The notes below the pieces were generated by a model that was given only the letters and a program-made list of their open reading frames with translations, made no database searches and had not been told where the DNA came from. From contig CAXHKQ010000140.1 in the NCBI GenBank assembly GCA_964017145.1, positions 1 to 21,986 on the forward strand: DNA of 21,986 nt, written 5' to 3'. The DNA comes from Agrocybe praecox. Taxonomy: Eukaryota > Basidiomycota > Agaricomycetes > Agaricales > Agrocybaceae. The position numbers and the translations under genes are program-made. Below, one piece after another: positions 11,133-21,180 of the stretch (position 1 is its first letter; every line of letters begins with the position of its first letter).

Positions 11133-11157
11133 AATAAATTACAATGTGACCAATAAA
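11133..11157 (+). terminator. Paired poly(A) signals
   Basis: Two canonical AATAAA hexamers, at 11133-11138 and 11152-11157, lie 20 and 39 bases after the stop of the small secreted-protein gene, so the 3' UTR is very short. Confidence 0.7.
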
Positions 11158-11852
11158 CTGATCTTGGTCGTGTCATGCGTTGACGAGAGAAAAATTATAC
11201 TCGACCAATTCGGTTCGAAGTGTTTCAAATGTCAATTGGAAAGTCAATTATGGGCGATAATTTTCAATTGACTAGTGATCATCAGCTATTGTGGTAGTTG
11301 TGTTTGTGATATAACACTTCAAGATCATCACGTTGAGAAATAAGTTACGCTACCCTTTTTACCACAATATTCAGAAATATGATTTTTGAGGAAAATCATC
11401 CGTTCATACACATATTTTTTTACTTTAAAATACGCCGTTTCGATTACACCGTATCAACCGTTCGGGTTTGGCTCCACACAATCAGCATCCAAGTTCAAAC
11501 GAGTCAACGCTACAGGTCAACGTCGATTTGATAAAGCATACCATTTTTTCACGTTTGCCAAACACAGACACGTCGTCGTCGGTTATCACCAGTGGGCTGA
11601 CATCGCAACAGCATCGTGATAACGACCGCACGTCTGTGTCTTCCAAAGAGCATCAGACGAGACCACAATCATTATTCACCGAATAGTCATAACAACATAA
11701 CATCTACAGCACCCATCCCATGCACACTAATGAGACGCAAGTACGGCGCGATCGGCGAATTTCAAATGATCTCATTCGTTTTACTATTTTAATTTCACGT
11801 TATCACACGTTTCGTTGTCGCATCGGACTGTCCCAGAATGTCGTGCCCCTTC
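11158..11852. other. Convergent spacer before apoLp-III
   Basis: About 700 bp between the 3' ends of two secreted-protein genes. Two overlapping plus-strand open frames (11386-11619 and 11468-11686) have no recognisable content, and the second has no ATG start. Nothing else is supported beyond the minus-strand poly(A) signal at 11788-11793. Confidence 0.4.
11788..11793 (-). terminator. Poly(A) signal of apoLp-III
   Basis: TTTAAT on the plus strand is the common variant ATTAAA on the minus strand, 60 bases past the apoLp-III stop codon. Confidence 0.5.
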
Positions 11853-12522
11853 TTACTGCTTGTTGGCAGCGGCCTCGATCTGCGTGGCAACGGTCTTGGT
11901 GGCGTCCAGCGTGTTGTCGTAGACGGCCTTCAGCAGCTTCTGCAGATTGTCGTTGATACCCTCGCCCTGGTTGGCCAGCTGGGCGCTGAAGGTCTGAGTC
12001 TCGGCGGCCACGCTCTTCAGGCCCTTCTCGAAGTTCTCCTGCGGATTGTTCAAAAATGTGTTAGTCGCTTCTCCATCTACGTCACAACCAAAATCGCACG
12101 TCCGCTACCATACCTTGTACCTTCTCGGCGGTCAACACCGCATCGGGGTTCTCCTTCTTCCAGCTGTCGATCTGGGCGGTCAGCTTGTCGGTGTAGCTCT
12201 TCAGCAGCTCGCTGGCCTGGCTGGTCTTCGCCTCCTCGGTGATCTGGGCGACGGTCGACTGCAGCTTGTCGGCGATGCTCTTCGTCTGCGTCTGCAGCAC
12301 GGTCTGCAGCTCGGCGGTGTCCTTGACGCCCATGAAGGTCAGGAAGTTGGCCTGAACGGTCTTGAACGCATCGTCGGTCTGCTTGACGAAATCGGCGAAG
12401 GTGGTGGGCAGCGTGGCAACGGTGCCGGAGGCGGCGGCGGGCGCCTCGCGAACGTTGCGCGCCTCAGTGGCGGCGAGCATGCACAGCACGACGGCAACGG
12501 CGGCGACAAACAGCTTGGACAT
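11853..12522 (-). CDS. apoLp-III: Apolipophorin-III
   Basis: Two coding exons, 12522 to about 12121 and 12038-11853, encode about 195 residues, the usual size of the family (about 180-195). ApoLp-III is an exchangeable haemolymph apolipoprotein. It binds lipophorin during lipid loading and also takes part in immune recognition. The start MSKLFVAAVAVVLCMLA is a signal peptide (cleavage near residue 21). The mature chain is Cys-free and made of five or so amphipathic helices rich in Thr, Gln, Lys and Ala, for example FADFVKQTDDAFKTVQANF and LQKLLKAVYDNTLDATK. Splicing is odd: the good donor GTATGG (12113) leaves the frame one base out, whereas a weaker GTACAA donor (12120) keeps phase and gives AEK joined to ENFEKGLK. 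An upstream in-frame ATG at 12576 was rejected because it would add residues before the signal peptide and lies at the predicted transcription start. TATA and initiator elements are present. Confidence 0.9.
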
Positions 12523-12574
12523 GATGATGCGGCGGATGATGTTTCGCGATGAGCACGGACGACAGACGGAGAAC

Positions 12575-12580
12575 AACTGA
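12575..12580 (-). promoter_or_regulatory. Initiator (TCAGTT) of apoLp-III
   Basis: Read on the minus strand, TCAGTT matches the arthropod initiator exactly. Its A is at 12578, about 30 bases downstream of the TATA box, so transcription probably starts there and leaves a 5' UTR of about 56 bases. Confidence 0.7.
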
Positions 12581-12604
12581 ACGGTCGATCGCAGCCGATC
12601 GGCG

Positions 12605-12612
12605 TTTATATA
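12605..12612 (-). promoter_or_regulatory. TATA box of apoLp-III
   Basis: TATATAAA on the minus strand, at the standard spacing from the TCAGTT initiator. The TATA plus initiator pair marks a focused promoter of an abundantly expressed gene. Confidence 0.8.
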
Positions 12613-13016
12613 GCGACCTCAGACCTCAGGACGACTATGCCGGCCGGCGGTGATCAGTCACATTAGGCTGTTGGTGAGTGAGCGGTGATACGCTCGGCTA
12701 TGTGTGAATGATTGTATGTGAATGTCTGTGTCGGTCGTGTGTGCACACTTGATACGGGAGTCGACCGTTGAGTATAGCGAGTGTATTTATCACGACAACA
12801 ATGACGTGCGCACGGCATATTGAATCGTCTTCCGCTTGCACATCAAATTCCATGTCGTTATCAGCGTGGTTTATTGATTAATCCCTCGCCTGCTAATGTG
12901 TCTATGTCTATAGTATATAGAGTCCCGACTCCCGACCAACTTGGTACTTGCGGGATTTTATGTTGGAATATGCTAAGGATATGTTTCTACGAATATTTTT
13001 CGTAATGTTATGTTCC
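12613..13016. promoter_or_regulatory. Upstream region of apoLp-III
   Basis: Contains TG-rich sequence (about 12670-12750) and a TTATCA at 12787-12792, which is TGATAA on the apoLp-III strand and a match to the GATA-factor consensus. GATA factors drive fat-body genes in insects, so a regulatory role is plausible but inferred. No gene was seen. Confidence 0.35.
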
Positions 13017-13232
13017 TTAAATGGGTAAATCGGCGTAGTTCAGTAAAGGCTGTTTAACAAACGATCGATCATGGAAGATCGGACGGACACACGGATTCGT
13101 TGGAGTGTATTGGAGAATCGCCGCGACCGATTCGCCCATGCAATCGAGTAGCGGCGAGTTGTCCAAACCGTCATCCGTTGACGACAGACGTTTTTTCAAA
13201 TAATCTTTAGTGCTATTTTTTCTCCAAAACAT
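13017..13232 (-). CDS. Possible 71-residue hypothetical protein
   Basis: An intact ATG-started frame of 71 codons, MFWRKNSTKDYLKKRLSS and on, with a mixed composition that looks protein-like (SPLLDCMGESVAAIL, then VRPIFHDRSF) and no rival frame on the opposite strand. The first 18 residues are basic and amphipathic. It starts 140 bp from, and divergent to, the first member of the tandem array. No homologue, promoter or poly(A) signal was recognised. It may be a complete small gene, an exon, or chance. Confidence 0.35.
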   Translation of the reverse strand: MFWRKNSTKDYLKKRLSSTDDGLDNSPLLDCMGESVAAILQYTPTNPCVRPIFHDRSFVKQPLLNYADLPI

Positions 13233-13372
13233 TATAAAATTTGTACAAAAAATCCTCCATATTTATTTCCATACAACTTATCCTTCGACTGTAAAATTGT
13301 ATGGCATGTCCCAAGCTCTGGATATAGGCATACTCTGAAATCTAAATATTGTAGCCAAAGTCCGCTCACAAT

Positions 13373-16300
13373 ATGCAATCGTTCAAATCGCTGACAAGCA
13401 CGTGCTCCAAAGTAAGTACAGCCCCTAAATCGGCGATTGTTTCTCTTTCACTGTGCTGGCCTCAACACTTGATCATGTTTTTGCCTGCGTGTGCTCTCTC
13501 GTCAGCTTCATCGATGCGTGCGAGTGCAACATCAGTATGTCTCCAATCTGAGACTATTCACCGACAACGCCCAGCTGGTGGTCCCATCGCCGCTGGGCCT
13601 GCAGTCCAGCTCGTTTAGGACCTTTGGTCCGAACTGTGCTGCTAATCGCAATGGACAACGCCGGATGTCCGTGTCGGTGCCGCCAAACGGCACCGATATC
13701 ACAGCAGCTGTCGACAAGTCAAAGTCAAATGCACAGTCGATCGAACAGTCGGCGGCAAACTCCGTTCTACTGGCTGTCACTCCCGTGGCCACCAAGTCGG
13801 CCACTCTGCACACCAGACCGCGTCCATGGCGCAAGATGCTCACTATCGAACCGCTTGACGTTCATGCGGTTGGCTCGCAGGCGATCGCTGACGCCAGCGC
13901 TGCAGCCGGCGGCCAGCTGCAGACGACGACATCGAAGATTCGCGTGTCTACGGTCCGGCGAAAAGTGTTTGTGAATCCATCGGAGCAACACCACCTGGAT
14001 GCGTGGAAACAGAAGCGTAGCATCGTGTTCGAAACGAACAACAAGCCGCTGCCCGCGTTTCAGGTGGCCGCCTTCCGGCCGCCGATCACTCCGAAGAAGA
14101 AGGTGTATCAATTTCGCGACGATCCCAGTGTGTCGCAATGTAACGACGCTACGATGACTGTGCCCCAATTTTGCGGGCATTTACCTGGCGAAGGGGGCCA
14201 GCAAGTGCAATCCGACGCCAAATGTGAAGGGCCAGGGAAAAAACCAGCAAGCGGAACAAAGCAATGAACCGCATTGTAAAACCATTTGTAATAAGTCTTC
14301 TGGATGTGGTGGTGCTGCTGAAAAGAAGCCGCCACCAGGAGGCAAGGGTAGCAAGAAATGTGCCGCAACATCAGAGGCAAAAGAATTTTACCATGAGCTG
14401 CTCGATACACTCGAGAAACCACCGTTTACCTATACGGATAAGGCCAAAGGACATTCGAAGGCATCATCGGATCCATCTTCGACTGGTCGTTCGGATCAGG
14501 GTAAGTGTCGATCGTACAGCCAGATGGCCAGCGATGGAGGTAAACCGACATCGACGAGAACTCCAAGCTCGCAGATAACAAGCAATGGAGGAGTTGCATG
14601 TGCCTCTGGAGCCTCTGGTGCCGGTGCTGGTGCAGGTGCTGGCAAAACGCCGACTTCAGAACCACCATCGGTTGAAGACGGCTCATCATTCTCACGTTCT
14701 GAGAGCTCTGCTGGAAACAACTATAAACCCACGTACAAGAAGTTTAGCGGAGTTAAAAAAGACGGATCGGCTGACAAGAAAATCAAACTTGAATCGACAC
14801 AAAATGCTGATAAGACAACTATCAAATCGGCCATAGAAGACGAAGTCGCTACGAATCCCGAAAGCGATATAGATGGAATTGAGGAGCGTATCAATACTCT
14901 TGCATCTTCAATTCAATCACAAGCAGTAGACACATCAGAAGCCAACGATGAAGCAATAAAACAGTTGAGCCCTGCGCCTGAAAATGCGTCCGACAAGAAA
15001 CCATGCGCAACTAAGCCGCCTGTCAAAGATGAATGCGAACACGGCTATGATCTGGACGGCGCACCTGAACCGAATTGCGGCCAGCCGCCACCGCCGAAGC
15101 CATGTGCGACAGATAAGAAGACCGCAGGTGTAGAAGAAGTGGCGGAAGAAATTGCACACAATGTAGCACCTCATATTGCGCCCATAATGCCGCGTCCGAA
15201 ACTGGCGAAAAAGAAATCGGCCGTAAAAGCAGCAAACGTTACCGAGGAAATTGCGGAAAATGTAGCTTCAAATGAGGCGCATATAGTACCACGTCGAAAA
15301 CAGGAGAAAAAGAAACTGGCGGCGAAACAAACACCTGCCAATAAAAAGATTTCTGAAAATGTATCTCCCCCAGCTCAATTAACCCAACGACCTGTACCGA
15401 TAAAACCAAACGTGCCGGCAGCGGCAGCACCAGCGGTCGTTGAAACAGCACAAACACAGCTGGAGGAGCAGAAATTGACTGCTGAGGCAGTTCCAGTAGT
15501 TTCTGATGCAGCGCCGCAGATTCAGCCGATTCCCGTTGAAAACATCATTCAACCACCACTCGAAGAACCTCTGGATACACAAGAGATTAGGGTTCCTAGT
15601 CCGCAGCAAGTGAGCACTGAACCATGCTGTGACACTTCTCGAGCAAAGGCACCAAATCGCAAATCGGGCTGTGAGAACAAATATCATCCGAAGAAACTGT
15701 CGAACCCACCCGCAACGCCACCAGAACCAATTTACCCGCCATGCGGACCACAGAAAAAACCGCCAAAGCGCAGATGTTCGGAGGCGCAGCAGGCCGAACT
15801 CCGCAAGGCTGTTTCTGCAGTCGAATTGAAGCTTCAACCGCAACTGGAGAAAACTGAAGAAAAGGTTCTCTCGCCAGCGACTTCGACAAAGGCCCAGAAG
15901 GTTCGAGCCTTATCGGCTCCACCGACCGCAACTCCGGCGACAAGCAAATCGAATGCCATCCGAATGAGTGAGAAAAAGAAGAAGCCTCTCCAGCCACCAG
16001 ACTGCAAGGAACCAGAAATAATCCCAGAACCCCCACCCAAAGCTATTCAACCCAAACCGATTCAGCCGGCTGACTGCAACGAAAGGCCGCATAAGAAATA
16101 TTATCCTCCGTCTTGTCCGCCACCACCACCCCCAAAATATAAGACTCCTTGGGAAGAACGCAAACCAATTAGAGCACCAGAAGTCAATCCGCTGCCCACT
16201 TCGCCATCCTGTCCGCCACCGCGAGCGAAGAAAGAATTCCCGCCGTCTTGTCCACAAGATCCCTGTCCGAAGAAAACAGCGTCGCCGACCCCTTCGATTG

Positions 16301-17821
16301 CCAACACCAAGGCAATGTTGAGCGAGCCTGGACAGGCTAGCGGGCCTTCGCCGATAGTTGATACAGACAGGGGCTGCTCGAAGAACAAAGCTAAAGCCAA
16401 AGCCAAGGTGTCGAAAGATAAGTCTGGACCGGCACCGTGCCCCGACCCTATTGTGCGTCCGCCGCGGGTTGTGAAGTGCGCCAATGCTGCACCTCCACAA
16501 CGTAAAGTGCTGAAACGACCTGCGAGTGCTCCAAAATGTTTCAAGAGTGAGAACCAGATAGAGGCGGAAAAACAAGCAAAGATGCCGAAAACTACAAAAC
16601 TGCCAATGCTCACCAGCTGTGATGAAATAATGAAGTCTGCGGGTATGCTCCCGGCACGACCCACGTGCAAACATCCGCCGGCACGACCCACGTGCAAACA
16701 TCCGAAATGTCAGCAAGTGCTCGACGATCGCTACAACCAACAAGCTACTATCAGTTGCACTAACTGTCCGACGGGCAAGCCGTTCGTACTGAAGGTGCCG
16801 CAGCCATTCACGGGACTTCAGTCTGGACCCGGAAAAACCGAAACTCAAACCAGTAAAGGACGCACGCAAGTCGTGCAAATCAGTTGTCCTACGAAGGAGC
16901 TCTGGCTAGAATGTGCACTGACAAAGGATCATCTTCGTCTTCGTCGACAGAACCCACACCGCACAAGTGTGATGGTCATTTGGATTTGTAAAAAGATCCA
17001 AACAAGCCATCGGTTCCGCAATCGAAATGCATGACCTTTTGCGATATCATAAAACCCGGCATGACGACGCATCTGAAATGCCAAGCCAAGAATGTTATGC
17101 TTAGTCAACTCAAGTCACCAGAGTCCCTTGATCTGGATATAAGTGTTCAGGGCACCATGATTCCACCAAGCGGTGTTGCGGGATTAGCGATAAAGGACGA
17201 TTCGAGATCCGACCCCTGCTGTGGACGTACCCCGATTGTCCGAAAGTGTGCGGAAATGTATTTGATGTCATGCTTTCGTCGGATCCGTCGACAAGCGGAT
17301 CTCTTCTGAAACCAAACAGCTATGCAGAGCCGATAGCTTTGCCAAAAAAGTTGGCGCAACCAATTCTCGTCGATGATGGCAGTTTGAGTAAGACCGACAT
17401 GTTGGCTGTTTCTGATCACAATCGCCAGTCGAAGAACAAGAATACGCAAATGTCCGTCATATGTGCCCGGCGAACAGCTGCCCACTGCCAATCCGAAATG
17501 CAAGAACGTGCCAACCAACCCGCAGAAATTCAACCAATGTGGCAAACGTCTGCCGCTTCCATGTAAAAAGCCTAATACCTGCTCTTTTGCCCAACGTTGG
17601 TAGGTTTGAATTATCAACTCGAATGAATTGTAATTAATATAACTGAACAATTGATATCGTTTACAGTTGAACCAATTGCGTCTCCAACGGACATCGAAAC
17701 GGTAGTTGAACAGCTTATTCTACCCAAAAATCATGCAACGAGGCGCTATGAGGATTTCTTGGCGTCGCCCACTGATGCCGTTAAACTGAACCTCAAGAAT
17801 TTAGACCAGTCGCCTATTTAA
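13373..17821 (+). CDS. Tandem-family member 1: large Pro/Lys/Cys-rich protein, frame-disrupted
   Basis: Family not recognised. Exon 1 (13373-13411, MQSFKSLTSTCSK) splices in phase through a 94 bp intron (GTAAGT donor, CAG acceptor) to exon 2 at 13506. The joined N-terminus is basic with no acidic residue for about 34 positions, like a mitochondrial presequence. Exon 2's frame ends at 14267. A second frame is open from 14158 to 17034 (ATG at 14224, 936 codons). It carries a Gly/Ala run (14614-14643), three 33-residue repeats, and Pro/Cys blocks such as PPSCPPPPPPKYKTPWEERK and NCPTGKPFVLKVPQPF. Family-conserved sequence after about 16870 lies in another frame, with TAA at 16989-16991. Further pieces follow in shifted frames to 17599 (GT donor at 17600) and a terminal exon 17667-17821 (SPTDIETVVEQLILPKN, stop 17819). 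It is either a recent pseudogene with a long surviving frame, or a gene with a changed C-terminus or unrecognised introns. Confidence 0.6.
15142..15438 (+). repeat. Three 33-residue (99 bp) tandem repeats
   Basis: Within member 1, units begin near 15142, 15241 and 15340. The shared Ile codon falls at 15151, 15250 and 15349, exactly 99 bases apart. Units read like EEIAHNVAP, EEIAENVAS and KKISENVSP, each followed by a PR- or RP-containing basic segment ending in Lys-rich sequence in the first two. The third is the most diverged. Confidence 0.8.
16651..16704 (+). repeat. Perfect 27 bp tandem duplication
   Basis: Two identical 27 bp units, 16651-16677 and 16678-16704, encode PARPTCKHP twice in member 1. 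Members 2 and 3 have only one equivalent Cys-His segment, so the duplication is specific to member 1 and, being exact, recent. Confidence 0.95.
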
Positions 17822-18000
17822 CCAGTCCAACGTCAAGGATCTCTAAATTGTCGTAGAATGTTATTCCTGGCCAAACAATATAAAATTAAATACACATTTG
17901 TGAAACGCAGCAATAATTCTCGATATACACGAAGATTTTGTAACTTAGTGATATTTTGTGATTCCCATCATATTCGATGTGGTTCATATTGTTCATCTTT

Positions 18001-18075
18001 CCAGGAGTTATGGTTTTCTATACCTCGATTGACTTATCAATTGCAGTAAGCGTCATAACATTAGAAAACAAAAAA
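18001..18075 (+). promoter_or_regulatory. Conserved leader of family member 2
   Basis: CCAG followed by GAGTT at 18002-18009 and a CATAACAT...ACAAAAAA stretch directly before the ATG recur at members 3 (19936-20004) and 4 (21364-21456). The CAG/TAG-GAGTT looks like a 3' splice site of a 5'-UTR intron. Confidence 0.5.
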
Positions 18076-19628
18076 ATGTCTAGAATTATCCGCTCCATTG
18101 TTTCGAACCCCAAACTAATTCTATCAAAATGCCCCGTGAAACGAAAGAGACCAACGCAAGCGGTGTACGTGTGTGCTCGAGCTACTTGCTGCTGCAGAGG
18201 TCCATTGTCCATACATGACCAATGCCCGACGAAGATATCCGGTGGTTTGTAGAATCGTTTTATTTATCAAGCTTTAAAATTATATTTTATCTACTGATTG
18301 TTTTTCATATGCAGTCGGATTCGCTCGCCCCAAGATGAATCTGCGTAACGCGCTATCAAATATTTTCATTGATGCCACCGTTATACAAAGACGAGCATCA
18401 TCGATCGCCAATGGTCAATGTCGAAAAGATGGCACTCAATCTCGAGCGCTTGATTTCAACTCGTAAGTTGTATTGAGCTATTGAATTGAAAATGAAACCA
18501 ACAAATTCTGATACTCTCAATAATTGTAGCTCTGCTAGAAACAAACGTCCGACCAGTGCATGAAACAGTGCAGCAGACATTACAGATCGATACCAGCTGA
18601 TACGAGTAACAACAAGATGCAGATCGATGAGGTACAAGGACATGAGGTGACCACCACTGCGGCGCAGCCCGTCCGACTGGAACAACGCGAAAAAGAAACC
18701 TCTGCAACCACCCGACTGCAAGGAACCAGAAATAGTTCCAGAACCCCCACCCAAACTTTGTTCAAACGAAACCGATTCAGGCCGGGCCGACTGCAACGAT
18801 CGAGCGCCCTAAGAAATACTATCCTCCGTCTTGTCCGCCACCATCACCCCCAAAATGTTCAGGTTCCATGGGAAGAACGCAAACCTATTGTTGCACCAGA
18901 TGTTAATTCCGGTGGCCACATCGCCCGTCTGTCCGCCGCCGCGAAAGAAGAAAGAATTCCCGTCGTCATGTCCGATAGATGCGCTGGCCAATACCAAGAC
19001 ACTGTTGGGCGAACCTGGCGAGGCCAGCGGGCCAATACCAAAGATTGAGGCAGAGCCTGGCTGCATAAAGCGAACGACTACATCCAAGGTGCCACGGGAT
19101 AAATCTGGCCGCCCAGGTCCGTGCACTCGAGCCAATCCCACGGTCGCTGAAGCCGCAGAAATGTGCCAATTCCGATCCTCCGAAAAGAAAATCTATAAAA
19201 CGTCCGGTGACAGCTACAAATGTTTCAAGAATGACAGCGAGCTTATGGAGGAGTTGATGAAAACCATTCCGAAAAGACCGAAAATACCAACCCTGACGGC
19301 CTGTGACGGATTTTTGAAGTCGTCGGATTCGCTGCCCGCCACGACCGACTTGCGCGCATCCAAGTGCAAGCTTGTTCTCGACAAGCGCTACAGAAAGACT
19401 GTCCACTCAGTTGCAACAATTGTCCGACTTGTAAGCCGTTTGTACTGCGGGTGCCGCAACCGTTTACGGACTTGCAGTTCTCGGAACCTGAAAACACCCC
19501 GCGAATCGAGAGACGGACTGCCATCATGCAAACAGCTAATGTACGAAGGAGCAATGAAAAAAACTGTGCTCAAAAATAAGAAATTCTACGGGACCGACAT
19601 CCGAGCCAAAGCCGCACACATAATGTGA
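18076..19628 (+). pseudogene. Tandem-family member 2, decayed copy
   Basis: Exon 1 (18076-18241, MSRIIRSIVSNPKLILSK...) splices in phase (GTGGTT donor, CAG acceptor) to exon 2 (18315-18462, VGFARPKMNLRNALSN...), and a GTAAGT donor leads to exon 3 at 18530. From there the gene is broken. Compared with member 3, two bases are missing near 18540, giving an early stop. From about 18690 the DNA is clearly homologous to 15973-16990 of member 1. PPDCKEPEIVPEPPPK, KYYPPSCPPPSPPK, PVCPPPRKKKEF, KCANSDPPKRKSIKRP and NCPTCKPFVLRVPQPF match the parent blocks but lie in several different frames. Extra single bases are visible near 18858 and 18910 relative to member 1. The longest remaining frame is 18831-19628. 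Original function is unknown; the N-terminus is basic and resembles a mitochondrial presequence. Confidence 0.8.
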
Positions 19629-20004
19629 AAGGTCATTTCGTTTCGTTGTAGATCCGAAAAAGGCCACACTGAAGCAAGACCTCTGACATCAAGAAGTGCG
19701 GCTGACCAATGATTGACGCGACATATCCGTTCGCTTGTTGGGAAACTCTCCTCCTCTCTTGTTCAAAGTGTGTTTGAATATCTTTGATTTCCTGCCTTAC
19801 TAATTCACTGTCGATAAAATGTAAAATTGGAATTTCAGGAAAACGATACAAAATAAAAGTAGTTGAGTAAAACAACAATAAATAATAATTGAATCGTGGA
19901 GCTGTGATGATATTTTTGGGCTAAGTATGTCATCCTAGGAGTTGTTTCAAGAGTTATTTGGCTTTTTAACTGGTTCATGTCATAACATAAAATAACAAAA
20001 AAAT
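19629..20004. other. Spacer between members 2 and 3
   Basis: 376 bp, AT-rich, holding the likely 3' end of member 2 and the leader of member 3. A minus-strand frame (19878-19633) has no supporting features. Confidence 0.4.
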
Positions 20005-21180
20005 ATGTCTCTGATTATCCGCTCAATTGTTTCGAATACCAAACTGAAATTATCAAAATACCCAGGTACCGAATCCACTGATTCAAATTTATTGCGATGT
20101 GTGAGCTCGTGCTGCAGCTGCAGAAAAACTAGTATATGGGGGAAACTGCCGGTCATCGATGTCGAGCTCCGTATTGCCTGATGGTCTGTTGAAACAATAT
20201 ATTGAAGAAAAAAAAGTGTTATAATATACGTATTAATCTACAGTCAGGCATTACGCACAGCAGTCGATATCGAGAGTGGCGATTTCTACCGGTAAGTGAT
20301 GCTGAAAACGAAAACATTGACCTGGATTTTAAATTGAATAACTACGACCGACGTACCAAATAATTACTATATAGGTCTGCTGGCAAAAAAGTCGTCCGGC
20401 CAGTGCAAACAAAAAAGACAATACAGCAAGGTTATTTTCAAATCGATACCACAATGTTCGATCGTTGACGCCTGCAATAGAGGACCAACCAAAGACAATT
20501 GAACGGACAGCATCTAAAGCACTGAAGAGATCGCCGTTGAATAAGTCGCTTTTGAGCACAAAACAAATATTAAGCCGACCCAAGCCGTGCCTCGTGCCAA
20601 TCGTGCCATCGACGTACCAACCACATAAAATGCCCCAATGCCACACCGACGCCTCAACGGCGCCCTGTCAGACGTCTGGCTACTGCAGTGAAATGTTATA
20701 AAACCGACAGCCAGATATATGAGGAAAAATTGAAGAATATGCCGCCAAATTCCAAAGGTCCAGTTCTCACAGGCTGCCTTGAAATCATGACGAGTACGAC
20801 GCGTAAGCTGCCTTCCGCGAACGATACGTGCTCGCATCCCAAATGCCAGCAGATTCACAACGATCGGTACCAAACAATCTGTACCGAATTGGTACAGTTG
20901 CAAAGGACACGAGCCCTTCAAACTGAGGGGTGCCACAACCGTTTTCTGACTTTGGTCTGAAGAAACCAAAGTTCAATGTGATTGGTGGCCCATGTCGTTC
21001 GTGCAGCCGAAGACAGACGGAAAACCTATGAAAAAGTTGGTTGCGGTGGAAGGATCGTCAAATTTGGTGGCATCCAAAACTATGAAATGTGACGATGAAT
21101 ATTTTGGCTTGTTCAACATTTCAAACAATTCCCACCGAAATTATTTTCTAATTGTTGATGATTGGATTGGTGATGCTTGA
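20005..21180 (+). pseudogene. Tandem-family member 3, short decayed copy
   Basis: Starts MSLIIRSIVSNTKLKLSK, closely matching member 2, then a Cys-rich CVSSCCSCRK segment. A likely intron from about 20183 (GTCTGTT) to 20242 (CTACAG) and a second from 20293 (GTAAGT) to about 20375 (ATATAG) match the intron positions in member 2. The next exon reads SAGKKVVRPVQTKKTIQQ, then TGA. Homology to member 1 resumes at about 20560-20930: KCPNATPTPQRRPVRR, KCYKTDSQIYEEKLK and SHPKCQQIHNDRYQ match KCANAAPPQRKVLKRP, KCFKSENQIEAEKQAK and KHPKCQQVLDDRYN. Frames change between blocks, so the copy is disabled. It lacks counterparts of most of the middle of member 1. A last fragment (20992-21180) has no clear match. 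Confidence 0.75.

Noticed and set aside
11386..11686. Two overlapping plus-strand frames between the secreted-protein genes
   Set aside because: The second lacks an ATG, composition is nondescript, and no splice or promoter context supports either.
14140..14201. 62 bp GT-AG intron in member 1
   Set aside because: Removing it does not bring the upstream frame into the 936-codon frame, and the acceptor lacks a pyrimidine tract.
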